DNA of 64,000 nucleotides from Oenanthe sinensis (lineage: Eukaryota; Streptophyta; Magnoliopsida; Apiales; Apiaceae): positions 60,265,501 to 60,329,500 of the forward strand of contig CM053810.1 in assembly GCA_028671895.1 (NCBI GenBank). Direction: 5' to 3'. Position 1 is the first letter of the stretch, and every line of letters starts with the position of its first letter. This document shows, piece by piece, positions 11,756-22,957 of this stretch. Made by a program: the position numbers and the translations under genes. The notes under the pieces were generated by a model. The model saw only the letters and a program-made list of their open reading frames with translations. It was not told where the DNA came from and ran no database searches.

Positions 11756-11925
11756 TAACTAACACTGCTTTATGCCCTCTAGAGTTCTAGACTGATATGG
11801 TTAACATGAATTTCAAAATCGAAGATGAACTATATACGAATGATTTCACTTCTTTTTTAGTCAATTTTAATACTACACTAAATCACACATTTTTTATTTG
11901 AGAATACTAGATTTCTCAAAATTCT

Positions 11926-13017
11926 AAAAAATAATTAAATGCATATAATTTATTATGATATTATATATCTAACACAACTATATCAGTTTTATTATTACTC
12001 AACTTCTTTAAATAATTAAATAACAAAATTATATCAGTTTCATTACCACTTAACTTTTTCAAATATTTAACCGATAATTATAAATGGTTTATAAAGTAAA
12101 AATACATATTAGTATTTATCATATAAAGAAAATATTAAAAAAACTATTTGAAATATTTAAATAATTTGATCCATGCATCATACGAGATATAAGCTAGTAT
12201 TATTTTATACTTTAACTTATGAATTCGAGAGGCAGCACATTGTTAAAACTTATAAATTTATTTAGAAGTACTATTAAAATATAATATTTTGGTGTTTAAA
12301 AATAGTATAATCAATTTATATTTCATAAATTTAAATAAAATTGATCAAAATATGATAATATAAATTAATTATTTAAAAATTAAATTAAATTTAAAAATTT
12401 TAATTCGGATCCGGATAAATCCGGTTTCCAATCCGGTTTAATCGGATATTCGAATACCACCTGATATCCGATTAAACTGGATCTGGAACCAGATCATAAT
12501 TTTAATAATCCGAAAAATCGAATATCCGATCTGATTTTTATTAACCGGACCGGATATCCAGTTTTACTCACCCCAATGAACACTACAAATCTCTAATCAA
12601 CGATTTTGATAACCTTTTCTAAACTTGTATTTCTTTTCTTAATATTAACCAAACAACTTTTTTAAAATTTAATTCTTAAGTATTTGAACTTCCATGTATT
12701 TGGAGAGTAACCAAACAATCTTTAAATTGAATTTTTATGTAAACGAACAGAATAAGAACCGTTATGTTGATTCTAAGTTTATATTAGTTTCTTTTATCTA
12801 CTTGCCCCTTTATTCTTTCCTAGAATTCAATTTTCGCTTCTTCGTCGCCATTTTCTAATTTAAATTTCGATCGTTTTTATGGGTTGTCTTATCGCATTTC
12901 TAAATGTAGTTAAAATAGTATAAAATAATGGTTAGATAAAATTTACCGAACTTGTAAGCAATTATACTTTAATAAAATTAGTTATAATGATTATATATAT
13001 ATATTTAAAATAATCTT
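11926..13017. repeat. Copy B of the 1.07-kb direct duplication
   Basis: This matches 10298-11363. Its Helitron 3' end is CTAG|T (12194-12197) where copy A has CTAA. The GGATATCC region has an extra piece near 12450-12470. Copy B starts inside the Helitron body, so it arose by segmental duplication and not by a fresh transposition. Confidence 0.85.
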
Positions 13018-13990
13018 ATTTTAATATTAAAAATGATTAAGGTTTGATTATCAACCAATATCAATAATTAATTTAATATTATTGAAAATTTTAATTATAA
13101 AATCATTATTAAAAAGAAAATACATGCATAGTATGGGGTATAGGATAAGGGAGATAATATATTTTTGGTCGTCATGGGTAAGAATGTAAATTTTTAAATA
13201 TTACTCCTTCCGTCCCACCCAATTGTTATCCTTTCGGAGAGAAGGTTTGACACGCATTTTAAGGTGCATATAAAGTATAGTTCCATAACTTATTTTTAAT
13301 TTTTTTCTGAATAAAAATTTAGTTTATATGCACCTTAAAATTTGGCCGTCATGAGTTTAAATTTTTATTCAGAAAAAAAATTACAAATAAGTTACGGAAC
13401 TATACTTTATATGCACCTTAAAATGCGTGCTGGACCTTCTCTCCGAAAGAATAACAATTGGGTGGGACGGAGGTAGTATTAGTTATTTAATTAATTGATT
13501 CATGTATGATTCTCCATTAGTACAAAAATTAACTTAATAATATTATGCTTATAATTGGAATAAAAGAGATAATATGTCTTGATTGACAAGGGAGGTAAAT
13601 TTTTAAATATTATTAATTATTTAGTTAATTCATTCAGGTTCGATTATCCATGAGTACAAAAATTAACTTAATAATATTTTTAAATTTATTTATAAATAAA
13701 ATGTTAAGATTCAATTATTAACCAATATCAATAACTAACTTATTATTATTTTAAAAGAAAATATATTAAAATTGAATAAATATAATTTTTTTTAAAATTT
13801 AAAATTTTAATTATATAATAATTATTAAAAAGAAAACTCATGCATCGCATGAGGCATAAGCTAGTTAAAATAATAGATATAATATGACATGGTCGTCAGG
13901 GATAAAAATATAAATTTATAAATATGATTAATTATCAATGGATTCAAGTTCGATTCCTCTTGATCATCTGATCATGATATGTACCCAAAT
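13018..13990 (+). mobile_element. Tandem Helitron 3'-end units
   Basis: Successive units share the order GTCGTCATGGGTAAGAATG, TACAAAAATTAACTTAATAA, ATTATTAAAAAGAAAA and a terminal hairpin. Two terminal regions are visible: a decayed one near 13116-13140 (CATGCATAGTATGGGG) and an intact one at 13839-13864 (CATGCATCGCATG then CTAG|T). A third unit start follows at about 13880. A related copy lies on the minus strand at 32367-32690. Confidence 0.55.
13204..13476. mobile_element. Stowaway-like MITE with very long inverted repeats
   Basis: The TA-flanked ends CTCCTTCCGTCCCACCC and GGGTGGGACGGAGGTAG pair, and the complementarity continues through most of the 273 bp (AAGGTGCATATAAAGTATAG on both arms). 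The element would fold into a near-complete hairpin. It interrupts the Helitron array. Confidence 0.9.
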
Positions 13991-14065
13991 TTGCATTTCT
14001 AAATTATATAATCAGCAACCCTATAACAAACAACACAACACTTCTATACTAGATATTTACATATT

Positions 14066-15640
14066 TATACTGTATTATTAAAGTCGCAAGACCAAATATT
14101 TGGTCGGTTGATCATCAGATCATTTTGTCTCCCATTCAATTTCAAAAACACGTATTGTCTCCTACTCAATTTTAAACACACTTTTTTAATTAAAATATAC
14201 AGTTATATTTAAAATCTATGTTTCAATTTCCTCATTGCAAAATCTCTTTAATTTATTTAAAATCATACCTTATTAATTAAATTAAATTTTAATTAAATAT
14301 AAAGTTGTACTCATAATCTACTAATTAACATATTTCAATTTCATCATCATTCAAATACTTTAAATTATTTAAAATTATAATTTTATAATTCAATTTTTTA
14401 ATATTAAAATAATATGTATAATATATTTCTTCTACTCAAATTTAAACACGCTTTCTTAATTAAATTTTAATTAGAATATACTATATCAAACATATATATT
14501 ATACATACAATTCTATTTAGAACATATATATTACACATACAATTTTATCATTAGTGAAGTTCTCTTTCTTAATGATAAAATGAAATAAATCATCATATTA
14601 AATTAAATATTTAAACCATATAAAATAATTATTTTATACTATATATGTATATATATATATAATATATATATATATATAACTCTATCAGCAGTGTAGTGCT
14701 CTTTTTATACAACTGCTCACACGTAATATTATATTATATTTAAATTATAACATAGATTTTTTATTAAAAATAATGTTACAATTCTCCTTCTAAATAATAA
14801 AATAAATAAATTATCACATTAAATTAAATATTTAAATTATATAAAATAATTTATTATACGTACAATTTTATCAACAGTGTAATCATAATTTATACAACTG
14901 TTCACGAGTAATATTATTTATATTTAAATTATAGAATATAATTTCTATTTTAGGAATAATATTATAATATAATTTTTTCTAATATAGTTGTATTAACATT
15001 TAACTCAATTTTATCACGGTTTTTTAATTTATTTAAAATTACAACCTATTAATCATATCTCATGAATATTAAAATAAAAAAATTAATATATCATAATAAT
15101 ATATAAATAACATATGAAAAAATAATAATAAAATAAATTACTATATTAAATTAAATAATCATATAAAGTAATTAGTATATAGAGTTAACTGTCCAATTGT
15201 AGGTCAACCATACAAACGATCATAACCATCAAATTTTAATAAAATCTAATTTTAGGAAAGATATATTATTCATACAATTTTATCCCCCGATAATTCTCCT
15301 TTTACACAACTGATTACAAATAATATTATATTATATTTAAATTATATTCTATATTTTCTATTTTAAGAATCTTACTTATCATATAATTTTTATTTAATAT
15401 AGTTTACTCATATTCAACTCAATTTCATCACCATTCAAACGCTTTTGTTTATTTAAAATTATGACTTATCATTAAATGTTATGAATATTAATATATAAAT
15501 ATCATTATATAGAAAAATATAAAAAATTTTAATAATAAAATAAAATATCATATTAAATGAAATATATAAATTTTATAAAATAATTAATATATAATTTATT
15601 AATAACATCAAATACTTTGCACCAGTTATAAGTTAACTAG
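14066..15640 (+). mobile_element. Possible decayed Helitron
   Basis: The 5' side TTATACTGTATTATTAAAGT with GGTCGGTTGATCATCAGATC resembles the 5' end of the nested Helitron at 10257 read in reverse, including the CTCCTACTCA block. The sequence ending CCAGTTATAAGTTAACTAG|T near 15636 could be the 3' end, but its hairpin is weak. The interior is AT-rich, with an (AT)n tract at about 14647-14680. Confidence 0.35.
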
Positions 15641-15755
15641 TTACGTAAAAGTTTAAGAGTAAAATATGTACTACGTTTCTGAGTAGGGTCGGAGACGAGT
15701 AGGGCGATAAACATATCAAATGATTATTCAATTCCCATTTGTATATCAATATCAA

Positions 15756-15890
15756 CTATGTTAATGAAGAGTTGCCGGTGATTTCGATGTCGGCGTGACG
15801 GAGAGGAATGGTGGTGGTGGTGGTGGTGGTGGAAGAGTCGTGATCGCTGTCGTTGGAATCAGAAAACGACGGCGGAGGGAGCTGGATGTG
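15756..15890 (-). pseudogene. Orphan protein-coding fragment with a polythreonine tract
   Basis: This 135-bp island is far richer in G+C than its surroundings. On the minus strand it is open and reads like an acidic, Ser-rich N-terminal region (SFSDSNDSDHDSS), seven threonines from a GGT/ACC microsatellite (plus strand about 15808-15832), then IPLRHADIEITG and a stop at 15756. No start methionine or continuing exon is seen. I do not recognise the parent gene. Confidence 0.4.
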
Positions 15891-16324
15891 TCATAATCCG
15901 ATTGCAAGCGTTTTATGATGCAAACAGTAATCGCAAATAAGTATTCATTAATAATGTTTTACGACCTCTAATTCTCAACTTCTGACTCTTCCGCTTCATC
16001 ATTTTCCTCAAATTTGCATTAGAGCCTTACAAGTGAAAGGCCAAAAATGCAGATTTCACATTTTTTGTCAATTTTAACACTACACTAAATCACACATTTT
16101 TTATTTTCATGTTTTCTTCAATTAATTAATAGCTCACTTAAACGTGCCACTTATTCAGGATTAAATTAGAAACCGATGAGGAGATTTTGCTTATGGGTAA
16201 TCAAACAAACCACAACAATGGATGATGGATGTCTGTTATTAAACAACAAATATATCCATCGCAGGAAATAGTATCAGAAAACTTTAGAAACAGCCACATA
16301 GGCACTAGCAGTAAAATGCCAGAA

Positions 16325-16444
16325 TCAGGTTCTTACTCTCGTCCTCTTAAACACGAAATATAAGATATAGTACAAAACAGCAGCAACAATCAATGCTCCT
16401 AATCTCACTTCCTTCACTTGCCATGTCAAGTCATGCATACTGTC
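16325..16444 (-). other. Candidate 3' exon downstream of F-box copy 1, encoding a membrane tail
   Basis: On the minus strand a good acceptor (TTTTGCAG) precedes a 120-nt open stretch: about 16 polar residues starting DSMHDLTWQVKEVR, then a hydrophobic helix ALIVAAVLYYILYFVF and a basic end KRTRVRT before TGA. It lies about 1.8 kb downstream of the F-box stop, which overlaps a strong donor (TAG|GTAACT). Direct joining to that donor would give a different, short frame. It could be a 3' UTR exon, or part of another gene. The same exon is present but broken at 25893 and 20497. Confidence 0.35.
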
Positions 16445-18220
16445 CTGCAAAAGAATAGGGGGATTTCATTTAAAAGCTTCCATATCATCTAAACTAGAGA
16501 TGCGTGACTAGAACACCGATTATAAATGGTTACAAAACTTATCTAAAATAATATAACTTATTTCGGGCATTACAAAAGTAAATAGCTTACTAATTAAGAT
16601 GCTAGGAAGAAATGTTTTCAAAACTGGCATAGAGTTGTTATAAAGCAAAACAGCTGCCTTAACTCGATGATTAAACATACATAAATAAGATTCGGACCTA
16701 GATCATGAAATATACCTGTCTCCGGAACTTCCTCAAGTCATTTATAAGAACGTAAAATACAAAACATGAAGTATTCTTCGGATTTTTCTTTCTCTATTAA
16801 TAATGGTGAATAGAGCAGACAAAAGATGGTGCAGACCTTGATTTCATTCTGATAGAAATACTTAGCTGACCATATTTTAATAAAACAAATTGAATACAAA
16901 AACAAGAGAATATGTAAAGAACAATCAGCCTTTTAACGTTTTCGTCATGCTCCAACTTCAACATATCATAATGAAGAACAACGCTAAGCTGCTAATATTT
17001 TTTTTTCAATCCAAACACCAACTCTATTTCATTTATCTAGATTGTTATTTTGAGGTACAATACAGCAGTTCATACCAGCTCAAGGTAAACTTTCTCTGAA
17101 CCATAAGAGTTGATTAGCACTGATGGGCTCACTGACTAATAACCTCATAGGCATGACGTATGACAACAAAATGAAACATCATGATAAAATTCACATCAAT
17201 ATCAATAAAAGAGAATAAATGGCAGTTTAAGAGCTGTGAAATTCAGTGACCAAAGCCTCTTTTTCGGGGTTCCTACAGAAGTTAGAATCTAAAGTCAATC
17301 AAAAAAAAATTGGACTGAAAAGTTGAAAATGTGGCAATATGTATCCGAGTATCTAAATGGGAAAGTGATGTGGCTTCAATATGCATTATATACACATTAT
17401 ATATATATATATATATCATTTTACCTTCCTTATATATAGCATTTTACCTTCCCCCATTGACCCCGTCTGAAGAAATGAACTTGACAGGAAAGAAATGAGA
17501 CTCCCCTAGCGGGGCGACAAAAACATATGAATGGATGATTGTCGGGATTCTAAAAATCATTTACCAATTAACCCAATGTGATGTAACTGTACTCTATTAA
17601 ATTATCCGTAAGAATTCTCTATTTCCATAAATGAATTAGCCTAAACTAACAACTCCCTTGATATAAATGTCATACACAGCACTCAATATCTCCGAATCAC
17701 TCTCCTTCAAAACATCAACCAACTAATTATCTTCAAATCCATCCCACCCATCACGACCCACTTCATCTAAACACCCAAACCTACGAAAATAAAAACTAAA
17801 AAGGTAATCATAGTATCCTGATCACAACCAAAGTATAATTTGATGTTTTATGTCTAAACTGTGAACAACCCACTACTTGAGAATCCCATTTTATGTAGGC
17901 ACTAAACAATCATTAATTGTGTTAGGACTAGATATGTGTACTACTAATTTAATTAGCTCCGCGTATGGGATAAGTCGGATAGTGATTAACGCCCAGAGAG
18001 AATCGTAAAGAGAGAGAACTTAAAACAGAGACCTATCATCCTATCTAATTAAGCAAGTTTTCAAGGCATACAACGTGGAATAGAAATAAATATAGGATTA
18101 CCAAAATAGAATAATGGAGCGTGCATGTGTGCAATAAAACCATGATTTTGGAACAAAAAATATATATATAACTAGTAGAATTTGCAAGGTATAAAAAAAT
18201 TGAGATAAATGTTATAAAAG
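16445..18220 (-). other. Region downstream of F-box copy 1, probable introns and UTR
   Basis: No long ORF is seen. Splice-like signals are shared with unit 2: on the minus strand TATGGTTCAG then a 20-nt segment ending GAGCTG|GT near 17080-17100, and GTTCCGGAGACAG|GTATAT near 16715. An (AT)n tract lies at about 17398-17417. A spliced 3' UTR is the simplest explanation. Confidence 0.35.
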
Positions 18221-19432
18221 TTACCTATATGATACTGATTCAGCTGTGCATTTTTTGTCTGTTCTTTCAAACCCTTCAAGTGAAACAAGTGTCTCGTTGA
18301 ATTTGAGGGTTGCATGAACTTTGTTGAATTCTTCGAGTCCAATATATTTGGCCTCTCTCTTCTTGTAGTCATACAAGATGTTGCATGAAAAAAGGATACC
18401 TTTATCATAAAGCAACTTCTGTCCATAGAACTTCCCCGCACCCAAATAAGATGTAAGATATAACTTCGTCTCTGAATCATCATCCTCAATACTGAACTTC
18501 TTAGTCCAAGATACCTGTTCTCCGCTGGAAATATTATCTAGCGTACAAAGATCCATTCCTCCTGATTCCAATTCAAAGACCACAGCAACGTAACCTTCAA
18601 AATCTAACACCTCGGACCGCCTTCCTTTAATAGCGCTCGGGAATTTAACTATTCCAGAAACCTCGTTATGCAAATCAAACGAGAAAAGCTCTTCAGAATA
18701 ATCGAAATAAAGAACACCGTTCACAACAATATTAGGCTTCGTGAACGTCAAGTATCCATTCTTTTCATACATAATAGAAGGCTGAAACTCTGTCCAAGAA
18801 TCAGATTTAGTAGAATACACCAGGACTAATGGTACAAGCTTCATAACGACCTTATAGTCATCAGTGACGGAATCATAATAAAACCCCGGAAACCCTTGAA
18901 GATATCTAGGCATAAACTTAGGGGGAGCAGGAAGTTTCTTAAACATCCTAATAGACGGATTCCACAGGTACAAAACATCAGATACCGCATCAAATAAACA
19001 GATAATGCCATTACAACAATTAACAACTTTAGCAGGCCACAAAAGAGTTGGCAAATCAACACGGCAAAAATGTACCGGAGATTTGGACAAATCTCGGGCA
19101 TTGGTATCATCAAGCGCCTTGTTAAAAAGTTGTTGGTATGTGAAGAAAGCTTGCTTATAATCATCCTGAGGAAAGATTGAAGTGAACATAGTAAGAGGTT
19201 GTAGCTGGAGAGAGGGTGGTTTAAGAATAGTGAGGAGTGTGGGAGTGGGGGCAGACACGATTGCACGATGGAGATGAGATTTGATGAAGCCAGGGCTTGA
19301 GATGATAGAGAGCCATAACTTGCACACTGTCTTGTATTGAACCAGCTCTTTCACTGAAACAACACAGACTAATATTTTAATAATCAGCTCTTCAGTAAAA
19401 TAACGTGCGCTTGCTGATTTTTTCGCCGCCAT
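18221..19432 (-). CDS. F-box protein with F-box-associated domain (intact copy 1)
   Basis: A 403-residue ORF begins MAAKKSAS at 19432. Residues about 10-50 form an F-box (EELIIKILVCVVSVKELVQYKTVCKLW), which in this family binds SKP1 in an SCF ubiquitin ligase. Residues about 110-370 match plant F-box-associated domains: CNGIICLFD, LYLWNPSIRMFKKLP, YYDSVTDDYKVV, SFDLHNEVSGIVKFP and LTSYLGAG. Length is normal for the F-box/kelch At3g06240-like group. The target protein is unknown; such families evolve quickly. It is the only undamaged member of four in the window. The stop codon overlaps a possible donor, so a spliced 3' region may exist. Confidence 0.88.
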   Translation of the reverse strand: MAAKKSASARYFTEELIIKILVCVVSVKELVQYKTVCKLWLSIISSPGFIKSHLHRAIVSAPTPTLLTILKPPSLQLQPLTMFTSIFPQDDYKQAFFTYQQLFNKALDDTNARDLSKSPVHFCRVDLPTLLWPAKVVNCCNGIICLFDAVSDVLYLWNPSIRMFKKLPAPPKFMPRYLQGFPGFYYDSVTDDYKVVMKLVPLVLVYSTKSDSWTEFQPSIMYEKNGYLTFTKPNIVVNGVLYFDYSEELFSFDLHNEVSGIVKFPSAIKGRRSEVLDFEGYVAVVFELESGGMDLCTLDNISSGEQVSWTKKFSIEDDDSETKLYLTSYLGAGKFYGQKLLYDKGILFSCNILYDYKKREAKYIGLEEFNKVHATLKFNETLVSLEGFERTDKKCTAESVSYR

Positions 19433-19555
19433 GACTCGATTTTAGCGCTCTCTGAACTTACAAGTTTGGTTAATTGGTTGGTTGGCTCCGGTGAAATGTT
19501 GGGTTATAGCTATCGCTGTTCTCACTCTCACCACCTCAATTCTCAATTTTTTTAA

Positions 19556-20080
19556 AAGTTTGGAATATTCAATTCAGATTTTATAAAATCTTTTGAAAGA
19601 ATATTCAATTCAGATTTTATAAAATCTTTTAAAATCTGATACTATTCAAATTTATTGATTGTTTTTGGATTTTATAAAATAATAAATATTGATTGATGTA
19701 ATTTCAAAAGTGGGATAGATTTCATCTTTATTAAAAAAAACTTTAATATTAAAAAAATATTGATATATAAATTAAACTAGTATTTCTCTTCTTTTACTTG
19801 TAAATTCTTAATCAAATCAAATAATCATAAAATTGACAATAAGTAACCAATTCAATAATTTTTAACGTAATGTTTTAACATTTATGTCTATTTTCTCAAA
19901 TTTTACTAAAATTTAAATAACTGAAATAATTAAATGTTTATAAATAGTAAAAAAATTGAAAAATTAGAAAATATATATTTATTTATCAAACTCTAATGTT
20001 TAGAAGCTAAATATTCAAATTCAATCAACTATATATAGGGATATATCTACAATTAATCTACATATAAAACACATGAGCCA
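19556..20080. other. Spacer between F-box copies 1 and 2
   Basis: AT-rich, without genes. A GAATATTCAATTCAGATTTT unit is repeated twice near 19565-19625, resembling the GGTATTCAAT repeats of the Harbinger-like elements at 30.7-32 kb. Confidence 0.4.
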
Positions 20081-22000
20081 GAAAGCTTTTGCTTAAGAAT
20101 TGCAACAGTAGTATAAGGGATATAGTATTACACGTTTTAACAAAACCCATAGTTCAGGATTACATTTGGTGGACACTTCAGAGTTCTACACATGGATAAT
20201 CAACAAACCACGACCATCAGTAAATGTTAATAAGTACCTAATAAACTGACCATTGCACAAAATAGTATTAGCAAACATTTGATACTTAGAACATATACAG
20301 CCATATAGGCACTAGTAGGTAAATACCAGAATGAGGTTCTTTCTCTTGAAACATTAAGCATAAGATAAACAAAGATGACAACTATATATGCTCCTAATCA
20401 CACTTCAAGCATAAGATAAACAAAGACCACGACAACTCTGCTCCTAATTACACCTCACTTACCATGTATCCCTTAACTTGTGGTCATGCATGTTATCCTG
20501 CAAATGAATAGATGGATATCAGGTGAAGGCTTTCTTAACTGAAACTAGAGATATGCGACCAAAACGCCAATATGAGCCAAGTGGCTACAAAACTATTGTT
20601 TACCCGTTTAAACCCCAGCTTACATCCTTTTATTGTATTAACAAAAGGGAAATAATAAAAGTAATTAATTGCCTACCAATTAAGATGCTAAGCAAAGATA
20701 TTTTCATAAAGCATTATAGAGTCTTCTTCTCAATGCTTATACATTGAAATTAGCATAACTAGTTGTCACAGAAGTGGTCAAATCATCTCAAGTATATCAT
20801 CAATGTGACAATATAAATCTGATGTGGCGGTGTAACGTACTGGAAGATTAGATTTTGTAAATAGTAGTTATCTGCTTATCTGACTGAGTAATGACGTGGC
20901 TTTAATAGGAAATATATTCATGCAAAATATATATAATATTTTACCTAAGCTTCCTCCTTCCTCCCTTGACAATCTGAAGAAAAGAAGCTCATGGAAAAAA
21001 TGAGACTCACCAAGAAAACATATGAATAAATGGTTAATTAGAATTCAAATCAATCATTTTTGGATAGCCTAATTTAAATCTAGATTATTAAATGAACTAT
21101 GAGAATTCTCTATTTCCATAGATGAATCAACTTTTACTAAGAACTCCATGATAAACGCAGTAACACGGTACTTGACCCACTACTTTGTATCATTGTCCTT
21201 CAAAGCATCAACCAACAATTTTTTTTCAAACCCATCCCTGATCCCACCCATCACTACTCACCTCATCTAAGCACCCATGTAAATAAAAATCAGAAAATAT
21301 AAGTTCTTCATTTTATGCATCAACTTACACCATGTCAAGTATCGGAAGAACCTGAACATCAATTGCAGGGTAAACAAGCTCTTTCATTGTCACCTTAAAC
21401 ATCTAAATTATCTCCAAAAGTGTTCTCACTTGTAGAACTACTTTAAAGTTGTAATGTTTAATTATTGGATATATAGGTTTGTCAACTTGATGCATAAATT
21501 ATCAGATAGTTTCATTTGACCCGTCTTGGATTTCTCATACTAGTCATGCAATTCTTCTTAGATACGGCTGCCAGTCGTGATAATGACGTGGATAAGATTA
21601 CTAACGGATATCTAAAGATCTTGAAGTACTCCATCATGTTAAAATTTTAAACCTTGAGCCATGCTGATAAGGAAAGTAATTAAGACTAAGCAACAACGAT
21701 TCTTGTTCCAGTTCCTTTCTTTCGGTTCTCTCAATGTATGGGCGAGGACTAAAAACTGGGTAGTTAAAATATCGGTAAACTAAAAAGTACCCGGATAAAG
21801 AACAAGATTAGGAAAAGAGTTGAAACATGGAGATAGAGACTCTATAGAGAAACAAATAAATCCCCAATTTATCATATATTCATTGATCATAATCCAACTT
21901 TACCAAATGATAAAGATTAGTATTGCTTAAATAGAGACCCTAAACTTGGAGAATAGGTAATGACTACATGTAAATCAATACCAGTTTCAGTCATGACAAA

Positions 22001-22037
<37 letters not shown>

Positions 22038-22255
22038 CAAAATACTTCTCATTAGTTTATATAGATACACTTATAGGTAAATAATAATATAAATAAAGTA
22101 ATAACTAATTTAGATATTACCTGCTCTGCTAGGGTCTCTCAATGTAATTCTCATTTGGGTTGATGTGCACAACCTTAATGAGAATCCCACGTCGTGTACG
22201 GAGGCACCAAAAGAAATCCTTAAATGAGTTGAGACAAGATTTGGATACGGATAAT
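20080..22255 (-). pseudogene. Decayed 3' region of F-box copy 2
   Basis: The sequence follows the 3' region of copy 1 with many changes, including GCCATATAGGCACTAGTAGG and the candidate tail exon starting at 20497 on the minus strand. That exon reads DNMHDHKLRDTW and then stops. A local duplication of AAGCATAAGATAAACAAAGA lies at about 20350-20430. An (AT)n tract lies at about 22005-22035. No functional coding remains. Confidence 0.55.
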
Positions 22256-22284
22256 TGTTGGATCAAATCAAGCCTACTCTATGT

Positions 22285-22378
22285 AATTACTTGTCTTGTT
22301 GTAACATCTTAGAACTTCTGCATTGGGATGGAATTACTTGTCTTGTTGTAACATCTTAGAACTTCTGCATTGGGATGG
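22285..22378. repeat. Two tandem copies of a 47-bp unit in the solo LTR
   Basis: The unit starting AATTACTTGTCTTGTTGTAA and ending GCATTGGGATGG occurs at 22285-22331 and 22332-22378 with no visible difference, so the duplication is recent or conserved by conversion. Confidence 0.9.
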
Positions 22379-22562
22379 TGACTTAGTAATTTCAATGTAA
22401 TCTTTGCAGATAGAAGTATGTTCAAATTATAAATCCAAAGTTGTAATTAAAGTCAAAGAATAAAGTTTGATAGAAGATTTAGAGTGAATCATGCATCAAG
22501 ACACTGAAGACTCGATCAAGAATAAGGATTGCAGTATGAAAATTCTCTAAGACAAAGAACTA

Positions 22563-22957
22563 TTCGAGAAGTCAACCTAGTAGAGAAGTCAAGATGCTAA
22601 AGCTGGTTCGAGAAGTCTCAAAACTCTAAATTGGCTCAGTATTCGATTGAAGGGTGATTAATCGAGAAGTCAAGATGTTGAAGTCATTCGAGAAGTAAGA
22701 AATGTAGATGATTCGAGAAGTTCAGTTGATCAAATCGAGAAGTTAGCCAAAGGAGCAATCGAGAAGTGATAGGACTGAATCAATCGAGAAGTCTGTGTTT
22801 CAAGTACTCATTCGAGAAGTCTAGTCTAATCTAGAAGTCATCAAATGAAGTATGCAATCGAGAAGTCTAGTCATTCGAGAAATAAGCCATTCAAGGACTA
22901 ATCGAGAAGTCTCAGCATGTACCTAATCGAGAAGTCAGTCACCATGACTTCTCGAAG
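22563..22957. repeat. Interspersed array of WTCGAGAAGTC motifs
   Basis: About 15 forward copies of the 11-mer and variants lie in 395 bp, plus one inverted copy (GACTTCTCGA at 22946-22955). Six are exactly TTCGAGAA (22563, 22607, 22687, 22712, 22811, 22874); seven have ATCGAGAAG. Spacing is irregular, about 15-45 bp. They are not tandem copies of a longer unit, because the sequence between them differs. Confidence 0.9.

Larger units (their letters stand above)
16075..19555 (-). repeat. F-box segmental duplication, unit 1
   Basis: From about 16075 (ATTTTTTATTTTCATGT) to 19555 (CACCTCAATTCTCAA) this block is repeated with high identity at about 25225-28165. Unit 2 lacks about 830 bp present here (roughly 17165-17995). 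The block includes the F-box coding region and about 2 kb downstream of it. Confidence 0.8.

Noticed and set aside
18172..18489. 105-codon minus-strand ORF overlapping F-box copy 1
   Set aside because: It is the shifted frame of the F-box C-terminus and recurs in copy 3 only because the DNA is duplicated.
22563..22957. Short regular repeats considered as a CRISPR-like array
   Set aside because: Plant nuclear context, irregular spacing, degenerate 11-mers and no cas genes; the repeats lie within an LTR.
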